In this document: positions 27,501 to 35,425 of the stretch, piece by piece
Layout: every line of letters begins with the position of its first letter
How positions within the stretch are numbered: position 1 is the first letter of the stretch
NCBI RefSeq assembly: GCF_963665245.1
Contig: NZ_OY762267.1
Location: 434,001 to 498,000, forward strand
Direction: 5' to 3'
From: an uncultured Paludibaculum sp.
GTDB taxonomy: Bacteria > Acidobacteriota > Terriglobia > Bryobacterales > Bryobacteraceae
DNA: 64,000 nt
The notes under the pieces: generated by a model
What the model was told of the DNA's origin: nothing
The model's input: only the letters and a program-made list of their open reading frames with translations
Database searches by the model: none
Made by a program: the position numbers and the translations under genes

Positions 27501-28938
27501 TGGCCACCACAAACGAGCACGTCAACGCGACCGCCACCGCAATGGGCAGGGCGCGGATAAACTCACCCACCGCGCCGCTGATCAGCAGCATGGGCAGAAA
27601 CGCCGCAATGATGGTCGCCGTGGCCGTGAGCACCGGCACCACCAGTTCCGTGGCGCAGCGGGCCGCCGCCTCGGCCCGGGCGACGCCCCGGTCCAGCAGT
27701 TCCACGTAGTTGTCCGCGATCACGATGGCGTCGTCCACCACCATGCCCAGCACCACGATCAAGGCGGCGATCGAGACCTGGTGCAGTTCCACGCCGATCA
27801 TGTCCATGACGCCAAACGTGGCCGCCACGGTCACCGGAATCGCCAGAGACGCGATGAGCGCCACACGGAACGGCAGCAGCAGGATGGTGACCAGGATGAC
27901 AGACCCTATGGCGATGCCGAACTCCCGGATGAAGTGGCTGATTCGCTCTTCGACGACGAGCGGCTGATCGGCCACGATGTCCACCTTCAGATCCGGCGGC
28001 AGGCTGGACTGGACGCGTTCGAGTTTGGTGCGGAGTTCGTGGCCGAAATCGACGATATTGTTGCCCTCCAGCATCTCGACGGAAATCAGCAGCGCGCGTT
28101 CCCCATTGAAGCGGCACAGTGTACGCGGATCGCCTTCCACGCGGTTTACGTTGGCCAGGTCGCCCAGGTAGACCGGTTGACCGGTGGGCGACATGTCGAT
28201 CATCAGGCGGCGGATCTCGTCCTCGGTCTCGAAAAGCCCTGTGGTCTTCAGGGGCACCTCGCTGTTGAGCGTCTTGATGTCGCCACCCGACTGGATGACG
28301 TTGCGCCCACGCAGCGCCTGGATCACCTTCAGTGGGGACAGCGTGTATTGGGAGACGCGTTCGGTCGACGACGTGATGCGGATCTCATCCTTCTGCTCGC
28401 CGACACGCGCCAGTTTGGCCACCGCCCGCGTCGTGCGGAATTCGTCTTCAATGTGCCCGGCATAGTCTTTCAACTGCTGGTAGTCGTACCCGCCGCCATG
28501 CAGCGCCAGCAGCAGGGCGACGGTGTCACCGTAATCGTCCCGCACGATCGGTCCCTGCACGCCTTCCGGCAGTTGCGTCAGCTTCAGCTCGATCATGGCG
28601 TGGCGCAGCTTCGACCAGAAAACGTCCGGCTGGCGCACGTGATCTTCGAGTTCGACGTTGATGATGCTGACGCCCTGACGGCTGGTGGACCAGGTTTTCC
28701 CCTTGCGCACCTCTTCATACCGGAACAGCCGGTCTTCGAGCTTGCGGGTCACCTGCTTCTCCACTTGCTCGGCCGTGGCGCCAGGGTACAAGGCGATGAC
28801 CAGACCGGTGCGGATCGTGATCTTGGGGTCCTCGCGGCGCGGCATGGTGACCAGCGCGTAGATCCCACTCAGAAACACGGCAGCCGTCAGCAGCAGCGTC
28901 ACCTGCGGATAGTGCAGCGAGGCTTTGACGGGATTCAT
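24544..28938 (-). CDS. RND efflux pump permease fused in frame to a TolC-family outer-membrane factor
   Basis: This 1464-residue protein joins two normally separate parts of a tripartite pump. Residues 1-1020 are a full AcrB-type RND permease, with an N-terminal TM1, PRREDPKI, the proton-relay pair Asp402-Asp403 in GMVVDDAIVIADN, and a TM10 block GVVVRNAIILVEYINERR where the usual Lys is Arg. Residues 1045-1464 are a complete TolC/OEP domain, with ITLEEAVSLARSQN and two long coiled-coil halves. Between them, residues 1021-1044 read like a signal peptide (RAPVAALLALCLLGAGSVKA). An in-frame GTG at codon 1016 could start a separate TolC. Similar pump-TolC fusions are known among CzcA-like proteins of Bacteroidetes. 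The ATG overlaps the adaptor gene stop by 4 bases. Confidence 0.88.
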   Translation of the reverse strand: MNPVKASLHYPQVTLLLTAAVFLSGIYALVTMPRREDPKITIRTGLVIALYPGATAEQVEKQVTRKLEDRLFRYEEVRKGKTWSTSRQGVSIINVELEDHVRQPDVFWSKLRHAMIELKLTQLPEGVQGPIVRDDYGDTVALLLALHGGGYDYQQLKDYAGHIEDEFRTTRAVAKLARVGEQKDEIRITSSTERVSQYTLSPLKVIQALRGRNVIQSGGDIKTLNSEVPLKTTGLFETEDEIRRLMIDMSPTGQPVYLGDLANVNRVEGDPRTLCRFNGERALLISVEMLEGNNIVDFGHELRTKLERVQSSLPPDLKVDIVADQPLVVEERISHFIREFGIAIGSVILVTILLLPFRVALIASLAIPVTVAATFGVMDMIGVELHQVSIAALIVVLGMVVDDAIVIADNYVELLDRGVARAEAAARCATELVVPVLTATATIIAAFLPMLLISGAVGEFIRALPIAVAVALTCSFVVAMLLTPWLCQFFIKQGLHDPQAERRKGFNLLDLMQRLYNRGIVLGMRHKALTLAGGAAAFVLSLVLLATAVPERFFPTAERAQFVIHVWLPEGARLAATDEAVRHIEGRLKQEPQVADYSTFVGESAPRFYYNVSPEFTASNYAQLLVNTKTADETPALVFRLRKELARVAPEARILVRELEQGTSMQAPVEVRIVSSDDGPEDLQQLKSISLKAQAILRQSPGAEYVYDDFHEDSYDLGVQVDEEVANRLGLSNASISMQLAGAFSGMPVTTFWEGDRDVPVVLRLDESYRRSFEDVSDMYVVSSITGARVPLRSVATLRPEWRANRILHRNGVRTLTAMAIAAEHHLPSEIQKQAQPKLAALALPAGYRIDYGGEIEGQRETFGEMKLVMALSIAAIFLILLFQFRSPVQTLVIMMSIPLAMPGAVLGLLLTGNPFSFTAFMGVISLSGVVVRNAIILVEYINERRKAGVELEAAALEAGERRLRPIFLTTAAAAVGVTPMILSGSSLWSPLASVIAIGLICSMFFTLGVVPVLYVVCERRTSGRAPVAALLALCLLGAGSVKAETRKITLEEAVSLARSQNAIVKLAELKVKENRKKRDQVRANYFPVVTNESNVIYTSGLQNLAIPAGFLGSIPGVGALPSSDLQLFQGDNTLGLMMTTIGQPLTQIVKIRAGTHVADQDIRIAEQKRRQAENEIALKTQEAYFGILILEHRIAAARARVAAAEEGRKEARDAVDTGAALEVKALESEALLLQQKNAVLNAETQAADLRTELNDLLGLALDTELQLAPPEAPVVELSPLAALTTQAESGNPELREAQETVVKARHAVAAARAEFIPDISFVTMHTFQSGVPFLPSNNAAVGARMSWNLFDGGKRAAVVGERQTLLQQAEVNATRLRNRVAIDVEKARRKVERLQDMVRVAEKAVAVRREARRIGGDQVELGLATALAATQADAALAEAESQLMEARLGLRLAVAELERTIGR

Positions 28939-30140
28939 TGCGCCGCCCCCGCGAGTTGAACGAGGCCACCCTCGCGCACGTTCTGCTGGCCCGCCACGAC
29001 GATGAGGTCCGACGCCGTCAATCCGCTGGCGATCTCAATCTCGGCGTTGTAGGCGCGGCCCACCTGCACGCGGCGGGCAAACACGCGCTGTTTCTCCGGG
29101 TAGTAGACATAGACCAGCGTGGCGCCCTGCGGATCCCGCACCACGGCTTCCCCCGGGATCGTGATGACCTTCACCCGCGTGTCGCTTTCGATCTCGGCTT
29201 CGGCAATCATGCCCGCGCGCAGGACGAGTTTGGGGTTCGGAACCAGAATGCGCACGGCAAAGGTACGCGACTGCGGCTCGGCCGCGTAGCCCACCAGCTC
29301 CACCTTGCCCGCGAAGTCCTGGCCGCCCATCGACGGGATCCTTACGACCGCCGGGCGGCCCGCCTGCACCTTGGTAATCTCGGCCTCCGGCACGCCCACA
29401 TGGACGCGCACCGGATTCAGGTCCATCACGGCGAACACCGGCATCCCGGCCGCCACCATCTCGCCCGGATCAGTCAACCGGCGCGCCACGACGCCGTTCA
29501 GCGGAGCGAGCAGCCGCGTGTCGGCCAACCGCTTCGCGTTCAACTTCACGTTCGCCGCCGCCTGCCGAGCCTTGCCCTCGGCGGCGGAACGGTCTTCCAC
29601 GCGGGCGCCCTCGCTCGCCTCGTTCAACTGCTGCTGCGCGACGCGCCACTTCGCCTCGATCTTCTTGAAATCGTTCGGGGCCAGGCTGTGACGATCGTAG
29701 AGCGCCTTCATGCGCTTGTACTCGTCGTCGGCCTGCTCAAAGGCGGCCCGCGCCTGCTCCAACTCCTGCTTGCGGGTCCCGGTCACCGCCTTGGCGGCCA
29801 TCGCGGCGGCGGCGTCCGACTCACCGGCGGCGATGTCGACACCGAACTGGTAATCGCGGCCGTCCAGTTCCGCCAAAACCTGACCACGCCGCACGGATTG
29901 TCCTTCTTCGACGAACACGCGAGTCACGCGACCCGCCACCTGGAAACCGACTTCGGCGGACTCGCGAGCATCCACCGTCCCTCCAGCCCGGATCGCGGCC
30001 GGACGGTCAAGAGTGGCCGGCTTGCGCACCCTGATGGGAACTGGCGTCTCCCGCGCCGTAACCGGCGTCTTTGATCCACAACCACTGGAAAGGAAGGCGG
30101 CCGTAACCAGACAGACGGCCAACGCAGACCTGTGAAACAT
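28935..30140 (-). CDS. HlyD/AcrA-type periplasmic adaptor lipoprotein of an RND pump
   Basis: This 401-residue protein bridges the inner-membrane pump to the outer-membrane channel. It has a lipoprotein signal with lipobox FLSSGC (Cys21). The lipoyl half-motifs (GFQVAGRVTRVFVEEGQSVR and LLAPLNGVVARRLTDPGE) flank a helical hairpin, followed by beta-barrel and membrane-proximal domains (ALAD-like MDLNPVRVHVGVPE, GEAVVRDPQGATLVYVY). AGGAG lies 5 bases before the ATG, inside one arm of a 12-bp inverted repeat. It leads the efflux operon and overlaps the fused permease gene by 4 bases. Confidence 0.92.
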   Translation of the reverse strand: MFHRSALAVCLVTAAFLSSGCGSKTPVTARETPVPIRVRKPATLDRPAAIRAGGTVDARESAEVGFQVAGRVTRVFVEEGQSVRRGQVLAELDGRDYQFGVDIAAGESDAAAAMAAKAVTGTRKQELEQARAAFEQADDEYKRMKALYDRHSLAPNDFKKIEAKWRVAQQQLNEASEGARVEDRSAAEGKARQAAANVKLNAKRLADTRLLAPLNGVVARRLTDPGEMVAAGMPVFAVMDLNPVRVHVGVPEAEITKVQAGRPAVVRIPSMGGQDFAGKVELVGYAAEPQSRTFAVRILVPNPKLVLRAGMIAEAEIESDTRVKVITIPGEAVVRDPQGATLVYVYYPEKQRVFARRVQVGRAYNAEIEIASGLTASDLIVVAGQQNVREGGLVQLAGAAQ

Positions 30141-30142
30141 AG

Positions 30143-30196
30143 AGGCTCCTAAAAGGATGTCTAGATCCTATTTTAGGAGCCTTAAGAATTACGCAA
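30143..30196 (-). promoter_or_regulatory. Inverted-repeat operator and probable promoter of the efflux operon
   Basis: AGGCTCCTAAAA (30143-30154) and TTTTAGGAGCCT (30171-30182) form perfect 12-bp arms separated by 16 bases, which contain a further GGAT/ATCC pair. The left arm, read on the minus strand, contains the Shine-Dalgarno AGGAG of the adaptor gene. A minus-strand -10-like TAAAAT (30170-30175) and a weak -35-like TTGCGT (30191-30196) overlap or adjoin the other arm. The layout fits a repressor operator of TetR type, or an RNA hairpin hiding the ribosome site. No regulator gene is adjacent. Confidence 0.6.
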
Positions 30197-30220
30197 GAGT
30201 AAAGATTGCCGCGCCGGGTT

Positions 30221-30658
30221 CTATTTTCGGCGGGGCGTGTAGTTGGCAGTGATGGTGGAGTACACCCCACCGCGCGGTGTAAACTCCCCGGAAACTACCA
30301 TTTCCCGAGGCGCACAGGCCTTGACGCAGTCCGCCAGAATGCGGTTTACGGCGTTTTCCTGGAAGATACCCAGGTTGCGGTAGGCCAGCCAATACATCTT
30401 CAGGGACTTCAGCTCCAGACAGAGCTTGTCCGGGATGTAGCGGACCGTGATGGTACCCTGATCGGGCAGTCCGGTGCGCGGGCACACGCTGGCGAACTCG
30501 GGCGTCGTCACTTCGACCCAGTAGTCGTTGGAGGAGTATTGGTTGGGCCAGCATTCAATGGCCGGCAGCGCCACATCCAACCCGCTGGCTGCGTGCTCGT
30601 CGGTATAGAGCCGCTCGGCCGCGGCCGTCTTCATCGATTTCTTCTTTTTGTCAGCCAT
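30221..30658 (-). CDS. queF: NADPH-dependent 7-cyano-7-deazaguanine reductase
   Basis: This 145-residue enzyme reduces preQ0 to preQ1 in queuosine tRNA modification. It is the short unimodular type. The catalytic Cys59 and Asp66 are in EFASVCPRTGLPDQG, and the QueF motif is ELKSLKMYWLAYRN, followed by GIFQENAVNRI. Its start is 2 bases after the stop of the LOR/SDH-family gene, so the two form an operon. No other queuosine gene is in the window. Confidence 0.96.
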   Translation of the reverse strand: MADKKKKSMKTAAAERLYTDEHAASGLDVALPAIECWPNQYSSNDYWVEVTTPEFASVCPRTGLPDQGTITVRYIPDKLCLELKSLKMYWLAYRNLGIFQENAVNRILADCVKACAPREMVVSGEFTPRGGVYSTITANYTPRRK

Positions 30659-30660
30659 GC

Positions 30661-31899
30661 TTACTTTCCTTCCCCCAGATTCTTATCGAGCAACTCCAGA
30701 AACATCCCGACGTCGGTGACTACACCCAAAGCCTGGCCAGTACCACGGTCGCTTAACTTGGTGGCTACGGCCGGGTTAATGTCCACGCAAACGGTCTTCA
30801 CCCAACTGGGCAGCATATTGCCGACCGCGATGGAATGCAACATCGACCCCAGGCACAGAACCAGACCCGCGCCGCGCAGATGCACCGCGTAGGCATCCTG
30901 AGCGGCATTCATGTCCGTGATGGTGTCGGGCAACGGGCCGTCGTCGCGCAGGCTGCCCGCCAGCACGAACGGCACGTTGCGGCTAACGCATTCAAAGAGA
31001 ATGCCTTTCTTCAGCTTTCCGCTCTGCACCGCCCCAGCGATGGAGCCGGCGTGATAGATGGCATTGATCGCCCGCATGTGATTGCGGTGGCCGTGCTCTT
31101 CCTGTCGGCCGTCGCTCAGACGTACGCCCAGCGAGGTGCCGATCATGGCGGCTTCGGCGTCGTGGACACCCAGCGCATTGCCGGCCAGCACGGCGCTGAC
31201 ATAGCCCTTGCGGATGAGCCCGGCAATCGACTTGGCTCCACCGGTGTGAACGACGACGGGGCCGGCCACGATCACAATCTTCTGGCCCGCCTCCTTGGCC
31301 GCGCGCATCATGGCCGCGGTCTGCCGGACGGCCGTGTCCACCTGGCGTTCGCTGGAAATGCCGTTTGACATGAAGGCGAAAGCGAGACGGTCGCGTTCCT
31401 TCGATTCGGGGATGACCCGGATGCCGCGCATGCCCACTACGACCTCATCGCCAGCTTTGATGTCTCGCAACCGGCGGGCCCAGGGCTTGCCTTCGGCCCA
31501 CACGATGAGTGCATCCATCCGTTGATTCTCCACCACTTGCCACTCGCCGTCGCGGCGCACCAGCGTGCGGTGGTTGGTCGTCGAATAGAAGTCCTCCGGA
31601 GCGCACCGGTCGCCCTCAACGGTCTGGAACACAGCGTCGCTGCCGTCGGCCGGTGTGCAGCCCAGCCCGATCAACTGGCCCAGCATCTTGTCCAGGTCGA
31701 CCGGCGTAGGCGCCTCCACGCGCAGGCGCAAACGCGACGGGTCGGCATTGGTGCGGCCAATGTGGAAATGCTCCACCTCAAACCGGCCGTGGTATTCGAC
31801 GACGGTGTCGAAAATCTGCTCCATGATGTGGGAGTCGATCAGGTGGCCTTCGGCCTCCACAACTTCCTGGAGCGAAGGCTTCACGTGTTTCTTGGTCAT
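30661..31899 (-). CDS. LOR/SDH-region family protein (TIGR00300), possible archaeal-type ornithine cyclodeaminase
   Basis: This 412-residue protein matches the conserved family named after the LOR/SDH region. The N-terminal part has EVVEAEGHLIDSHIMEQIFD and FEVEHFHIGRTNADPS. The C-terminal nucleotide-binding part has IVAGPVVVHTGG, AVLAGNALGVHDAEAA and LGVRLSDGRQEEHGHRNHMR. Members of this family have been shown to act as ornithine cyclodeaminases in archaea and as the C-terminal domain of cyanobacterial arginine-degrading enzymes. This protein lacks the arginine-hydrolysing N-terminal domain. Which reaction it performs here is not shown by the sequence. It is the first gene of an operon with queF. 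Confidence 0.75.
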   Translation of the reverse strand: MTKKHVKPSLQEVVEAEGHLIDSHIMEQIFDTVVEYHGRFEVEHFHIGRTNADPSRLRLRVEAPTPVDLDKMLGQLIGLGCTPADGSDAVFQTVEGDRCAPEDFYSTTNHRTLVRRDGEWQVVENQRMDALIVWAEGKPWARRLRDIKAGDEVVVGMRGIRVIPESKERDRLAFAFMSNGISSERQVDTAVRQTAAMMRAAKEAGQKIVIVAGPVVVHTGGAKSIAGLIRKGYVSAVLAGNALGVHDAEAAMIGTSLGVRLSDGRQEEHGHRNHMRAINAIYHAGSIAGAVQSGKLKKGILFECVSRNVPFVLAGSLRDDGPLPDTITDMNAAQDAYAVHLRGAGLVLCLGSMLHSIAVGNMLPSWVKTVCVDINPAVATKLSDRGTGQALGVVTDVGMFLELLDKNLGEGK

Positions 31900-31965
31900 C
31901 GTTTGTGGATCAATTCGGGGAGTTCTACCAGGATACCAATACCTGCTGGCAGCAGCCCCAATGCG

Positions 31966-33762
31966 TCAGGTCGCCAGAAAAGCGCGCACGCGGTCACGTT
32001 CCCGGTCGAGTTGCTCCGGCGTGACGCCAAGTTGCTGCAAAATATAGACAGTCATGGCGAGAGCGACTTCCCCTTCGCCCGAGAAGACGTGCGTCGCGCC
32101 GGCCGACCGGATGCCTGCCGTTTCGCCGTGAAACGCGGACCGCGCCACCACCTGGATCGACGGGTTAATCTCCCGCGCAATGCGGATGATCTCGGTGAAT
32201 TCCGCCGTAGCCGGTGGGGTGAGAATCAGGCTGACCGCATCCGACACTCCGGCGCTTTCCAGAATCTCCCGTTGACTCGCGTCGCCGTAAACCGCCGCGA
32301 TGCCTTGGCCGCGCAACCGCCGGACGGTCTCAACGTTCAGTTCTATGACCGTGGGTTCGATTCCACGTTCCGCCAGCAGATGCGTAACCGTCTGGCCGAT
32401 GGGTCCGTACCCGATGACCACCGCACGGTGGTCGGGTCTGGCCGGGCTGGGCGATCCACTGTCGTCCGCGGGCAGATCGCCCCGGTTCAACCGCTGCCAC
32501 AGCGCGGGGCGGCGCCGCAGATAGGCCTCCATCGGGCCCACCAGGCGGTAGAGCAGTGGATTCAGGGCGATCGAGGCGATGGAGACGGCCACCAGGATGT
32601 TGGCGGCGTCTTCGGAAAGGATCTTCAGGCTCTTACCCACGGCTGCCAGAATGAACGAGAACTCACCGATCTGCGCCAGCGCCGCGGCCACGCCCAAGGC
32701 GACCTTGGATCCATGCCCCAACAGCGTGACGATCACAAACGCCGCCAGTGGCTTCCCCACAAGAACAATTGCGAAGGCCGCCGCGGCCGCCCAGCCCGTG
32801 TGGAGTAACTGCTTTGGATCAAACAACATACCAACGGAGACAAAGAACAGCACGGCGAACGCGTCGCGCATCGGCAGCGCCTCCGACGCGGCCCGCTGGC
32901 TGAACTCCGACTGGCCGACAACCATGCCCGCCAGGAAGGCGCCCAACGCCATGGAGGCTCCAAACCAGTAAGCGGACGCGACCGCGATGCCCAGGGCAAT
33001 GGCCAGCACGGCCAACGTGAAGAGTTCGCGCGAATGCGTAGCCGCGATCCGGGCTAACAGGCGTGGAATCAGGCGTCCACCGACGACAAACGTAAAGACG
33101 GCGAGAACGGCAATCTTGAGCACGGCCATGCCCAGCGCCAGCGGTAATCCTGACTGGTTTTGCGCGCCAGGACCAAACAAAGCCGGCAGCAGGACCAGAA
33201 CCAGCACGGTGAAGAGGTCCTCCACCACCAGCCAGCCAATGGAAATACGCCCGGTCCGAGTGTGCAGATCGCCGTTATCCGAGAGCACCCTCGTCAGGAC
33301 GACAGTACTGGCAACCGACAGCGCCAGGCCGAAGACGATGCCGGACGGCCAACTCCAACCCAGCGCGTGGGCGGTGACCGCGCCGAGGGCGGTGGCCGCC
33401 AGACTCTGGCAGAGGGCGCCGGTCAAGGCCACTGTGCGCACCGCCAGCAGATCCTTAAGGTGAAAGTGCAGGCCGACGCCAAACATCAGCAGAATGACGC
33501 CAATCTCGGCCAATTGATCGGCCAGCGCCCGGTCGGCCACAAAGCCAGGCGTGTGCGGGCCCACCAGGAGGCCAGCCAGCAGATACCCGACAATGGGGGA
33601 CAGTCCGACTCTCTGTGTGAGGTAGCCCAGCAACAGCGCGGCGGAAAGGCCGCCCGTGATGGTGAGAATCAGCTGCGTATCGTGAATGGGGACCTCCGAA
33701 GTTGAATTGGATTCCGCATCGCCCGGCTCGGAATGGCTCGCCGGGAGATCCGCATGAGACAC
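31966..33762 (-). CDS. CPA2-family cation:proton antiporter with TrkA-N domain (YbaL/KefB-like)
   Basis: This 598-residue membrane protein starts at a GTG with GAGG 5 bases upstream. About 12 membrane segments cover residues 30-395, with characteristic ISPIVGYLLAG-like SPIVGYLLAGLLVGPHTPGF and GWLVVEDLFTVLVLVLLP. A C-terminal Rossmann TrkA-N domain follows (AVVIGYGPIGQTVTHLLAERG, then GDASQREILESAGV). The family exchanges K+ or Na+ for protons, controlled by nucleotide or redox binding to the soluble domain. It is monocistronic. Confidence 0.88.
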   Translation of the reverse strand: MSHADLPASHSEPGDAESNSTSEVPIHDTQLILTITGGLSAALLLGYLTQRVGLSPIVGYLLAGLLVGPHTPGFVADRALADQLAEIGVILLMFGVGLHFHLKDLLAVRTVALTGALCQSLAATALGAVTAHALGWSWPSGIVFGLALSVASTVVLTRVLSDNGDLHTRTGRISIGWLVVEDLFTVLVLVLLPALFGPGAQNQSGLPLALGMAVLKIAVLAVFTFVVGGRLIPRLLARIAATHSRELFTLAVLAIALGIAVASAYWFGASMALGAFLAGMVVGQSEFSQRAASEALPMRDAFAVLFFVSVGMLFDPKQLLHTGWAAAAAFAIVLVGKPLAAFVIVTLLGHGSKVALGVAAALAQIGEFSFILAAVGKSLKILSEDAANILVAVSIASIALNPLLYRLVGPMEAYLRRRPALWQRLNRGDLPADDSGSPSPARPDHRAVVIGYGPIGQTVTHLLAERGIEPTVIELNVETVRRLRGQGIAAVYGDASQREILESAGVSDAVSLILTPPATAEFTEIIRIAREINPSIQVVARSAFHGETAGIRSAGATHVFSGEGEVALAMTVYILQQLGVTPEQLDRERDRVRAFLAT

Positions 33763-33991
33763 TGCGCCTCAGCGAATCTCGGCTGGGGGCTAACTCCAGT
33801 CTAGCAGGCGGGTTGTAGGCATCCCTAAAAAACCCCGCCGGCGCTCGCGCAGCCATGGCCGAAGGCATCGGTGGCGAGCCATTGGCCGCCGGAAGACAGG
33901 CATCTCCCCCGCGCCGCGCGAAATGGGCTGAAACGAGCCCGCTCCTGACTGCACTAATGCGTATTGGTTGTACTTGACAAGGAGTGGACCG

Positions 33992-35338
33992 ATGAAAGAC
34001 GTGTCAAAAGTAAAAGACGTCAGCAACGCCGCCACGGATAGCGACTGTTGCCCTACGTTGTCCAAGGATCCTTGCTGTGACGTACTGGACTTCCGCTACC
34101 GGCTGCCACATCGCGTGACAGTCAATGAAGCGGGCGGCCGGCCGACTACGGTCACCGTGGAGGTTACTCTCCATGTCCGCCTCACGCGCTGCCCGGGGCC
34201 TCTTTTCCTGGGCGATCCCGTTCACACCATGACGCTGCTACCCGGCGAGCAGGTGAAACTATTCACCTCCGACCGGCGGTCGCGTTTCACGTTCGATAGC
34301 AGCACCAAAGTGAGTTACCGGAATGAACAATTATCGGAAGACCGGTATTTCATGGCGGCGATGCAAAACTCGATGTCCGACCTGTCCGTCACCGATTCGA
34401 GCCATGCCTCGAACTCGGAAAGCGGCAAGTGGGACTTCCATGGCGATGCCAGCGGCTCCATCGGCTTCTTCTCCGCCAGCGCGGATACGAACGCCAACGG
34501 GTCGCACAGCGGGCAGTCCACGTCGGACTTCCTGCGACAGCTCTCCACGCATGCCAGCGCGTCGGCCAACCAGTCCGTCCAGGCCACGCATGCAGCGTCG
34601 TCGCTGTCGATTGGCGAAGTGAACTCGCGCACGCACACCGAGGGGGAGTCGGAGGACCACTTCGAATCGTCGTCGCGCACGTTCTCCAACCCCAATCACT
34701 GCCACGCCATCACGTTCTTCTTCTACCGCCTCAACCGCAAACAGATCGTCAAACTGACGCTGGAGCGGATTGAACGGCGCGTCGATGACCCGGCCGCCCC
34801 CACGCGCGCCTCGCTGAATCCGCCCGTATCGCGCGGGCAGGTCTCCGTGGTGCCCACCAGCGTGCTGGCCACGCAAGCCGACCGGCTGAGCGTGGAAGCC
34901 ATCGGCCGGCAAAGCGTCGCCGCCCAGGATGCCGGCGCTTCCGGCACCGCGCTCAGCGCCAACCGCGTCTCGCTGGCCGTGAATGCCGCCGTCCTTAACA
35001 GTCCCCCGCCGCTGTCGGCCGCTGTGCGCAAGGCAGCGCTCGATCAGGTGGAAAAGGACCTCGTTGCGAACGGCCTCATCGCCGCGCCCGGCGGGCCGGT
35101 CTCGCCTGAGGCGCAGAAGGTGTTCGAGGTAACCGTCGAATCCTGCCTGCCCACCCCTGGCCTCATCGTCAAAGGTTGCATAGACGACTGTGACGTATGC
35201 GAACCCGAAGTGCAGCGCAAGATTCAGTTGGATCTGGAAGAGCAGGAGCTGCGCAACAAGCTGCTCGCCCGCCAGATCGAGCTGCTGGACAAGGCTCAGG
35301 AATACCGCTGCTGCCCCGCCCCAGCACCGGTTCCTTAG
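33992..35338 (+). CDS. Unknown Ser-rich protein with Cys-pair termini
   Basis: This 448-residue protein has no signal peptide or membrane segment. The start is set by AAGGAG 7 bases upstream of the ATG at 33992. Its N-terminus carries Cys pairs (DSDCCPTLSKDPCCDVL), followed by a beta-rich block (RYRLPHRVTVNE, MTLLPGEQVKLFTSDRRSRF). A Ser/Thr/His/Asn-rich segment follows at about residues 120-230 (SHASNSESGKWDFHGDASGS, then HASASANQSVQATHAASSLS). A more ordered part FFFYRLNRKQIVKLTLERIE comes next, and a helical C-terminus with further Cys pairs (CIDDCDVCEPE, YRCCPAP) ends the protein. I do not recognise the family. It is monocistronic and ends at a shared terminator facing the TldD/TldE genes. 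Confidence 0.7.
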   Translation: MKDVSKVKDVSNAATDSDCCPTLSKDPCCDVLDFRYRLPHRVTVNEAGGRPTTVTVEVTLHVRLTRCPGPLFLGDPVHTMTLLPGEQVKLFTSDRRSRFTFDSSTKVSYRNEQLSEDRYFMAAMQNSMSDLSVTDSSHASNSESGKWDFHGDASGSIGFFSASADTNANGSHSGQSTSDFLRQLSTHASASANQSVQATHAASSLSIGEVNSRTHTEGESEDHFESSSRTFSNPNHCHAITFFFYRLNRKQIVKLTLERIERRVDDPAAPTRASLNPPVSRGQVSVVPTSVLATQADRLSVEAIGRQSVAAQDAGASGTALSANRVSLAVNAAVLNSPPPLSAAVRKAALDQVEKDLVANGLIAAPGGPVSPEAQKVFEVTVESCLPTPGLIVKGCIDDCDVCEPEVQRKIQLDLEEQELRNKLLARQIELLDKAQEYRCCPAPAPVP

Positions 35339-35360
35339 TCCGTTTTATCCCCGCACGACA

Positions 35361-35398
35361 AACCGGGCCCGGACACCCACCAGTGTCCGGGCCCGGTT
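35361..35398. terminator. Strong bidirectional hairpin terminator
   Basis: A perfect 16-bp stem (35361-35376 with 35383-35398) and a 6-base loop lies between the Ser-rich gene ending at 35338 and the converging tldE-like gene ending at 35426. Confidence 0.85.
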
Positions 35399-35425
35399 CC
35401 CAATCTGGCGTGAGTGTAAGATAAA

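Noticed and set aside
27160..28959. A 599-codon open frame opposite the RND permease
   Set aside because: It is antisense to the conserved permease motifs, is rich in Arg, His, Asp and Gln, and has no recognisable domain.
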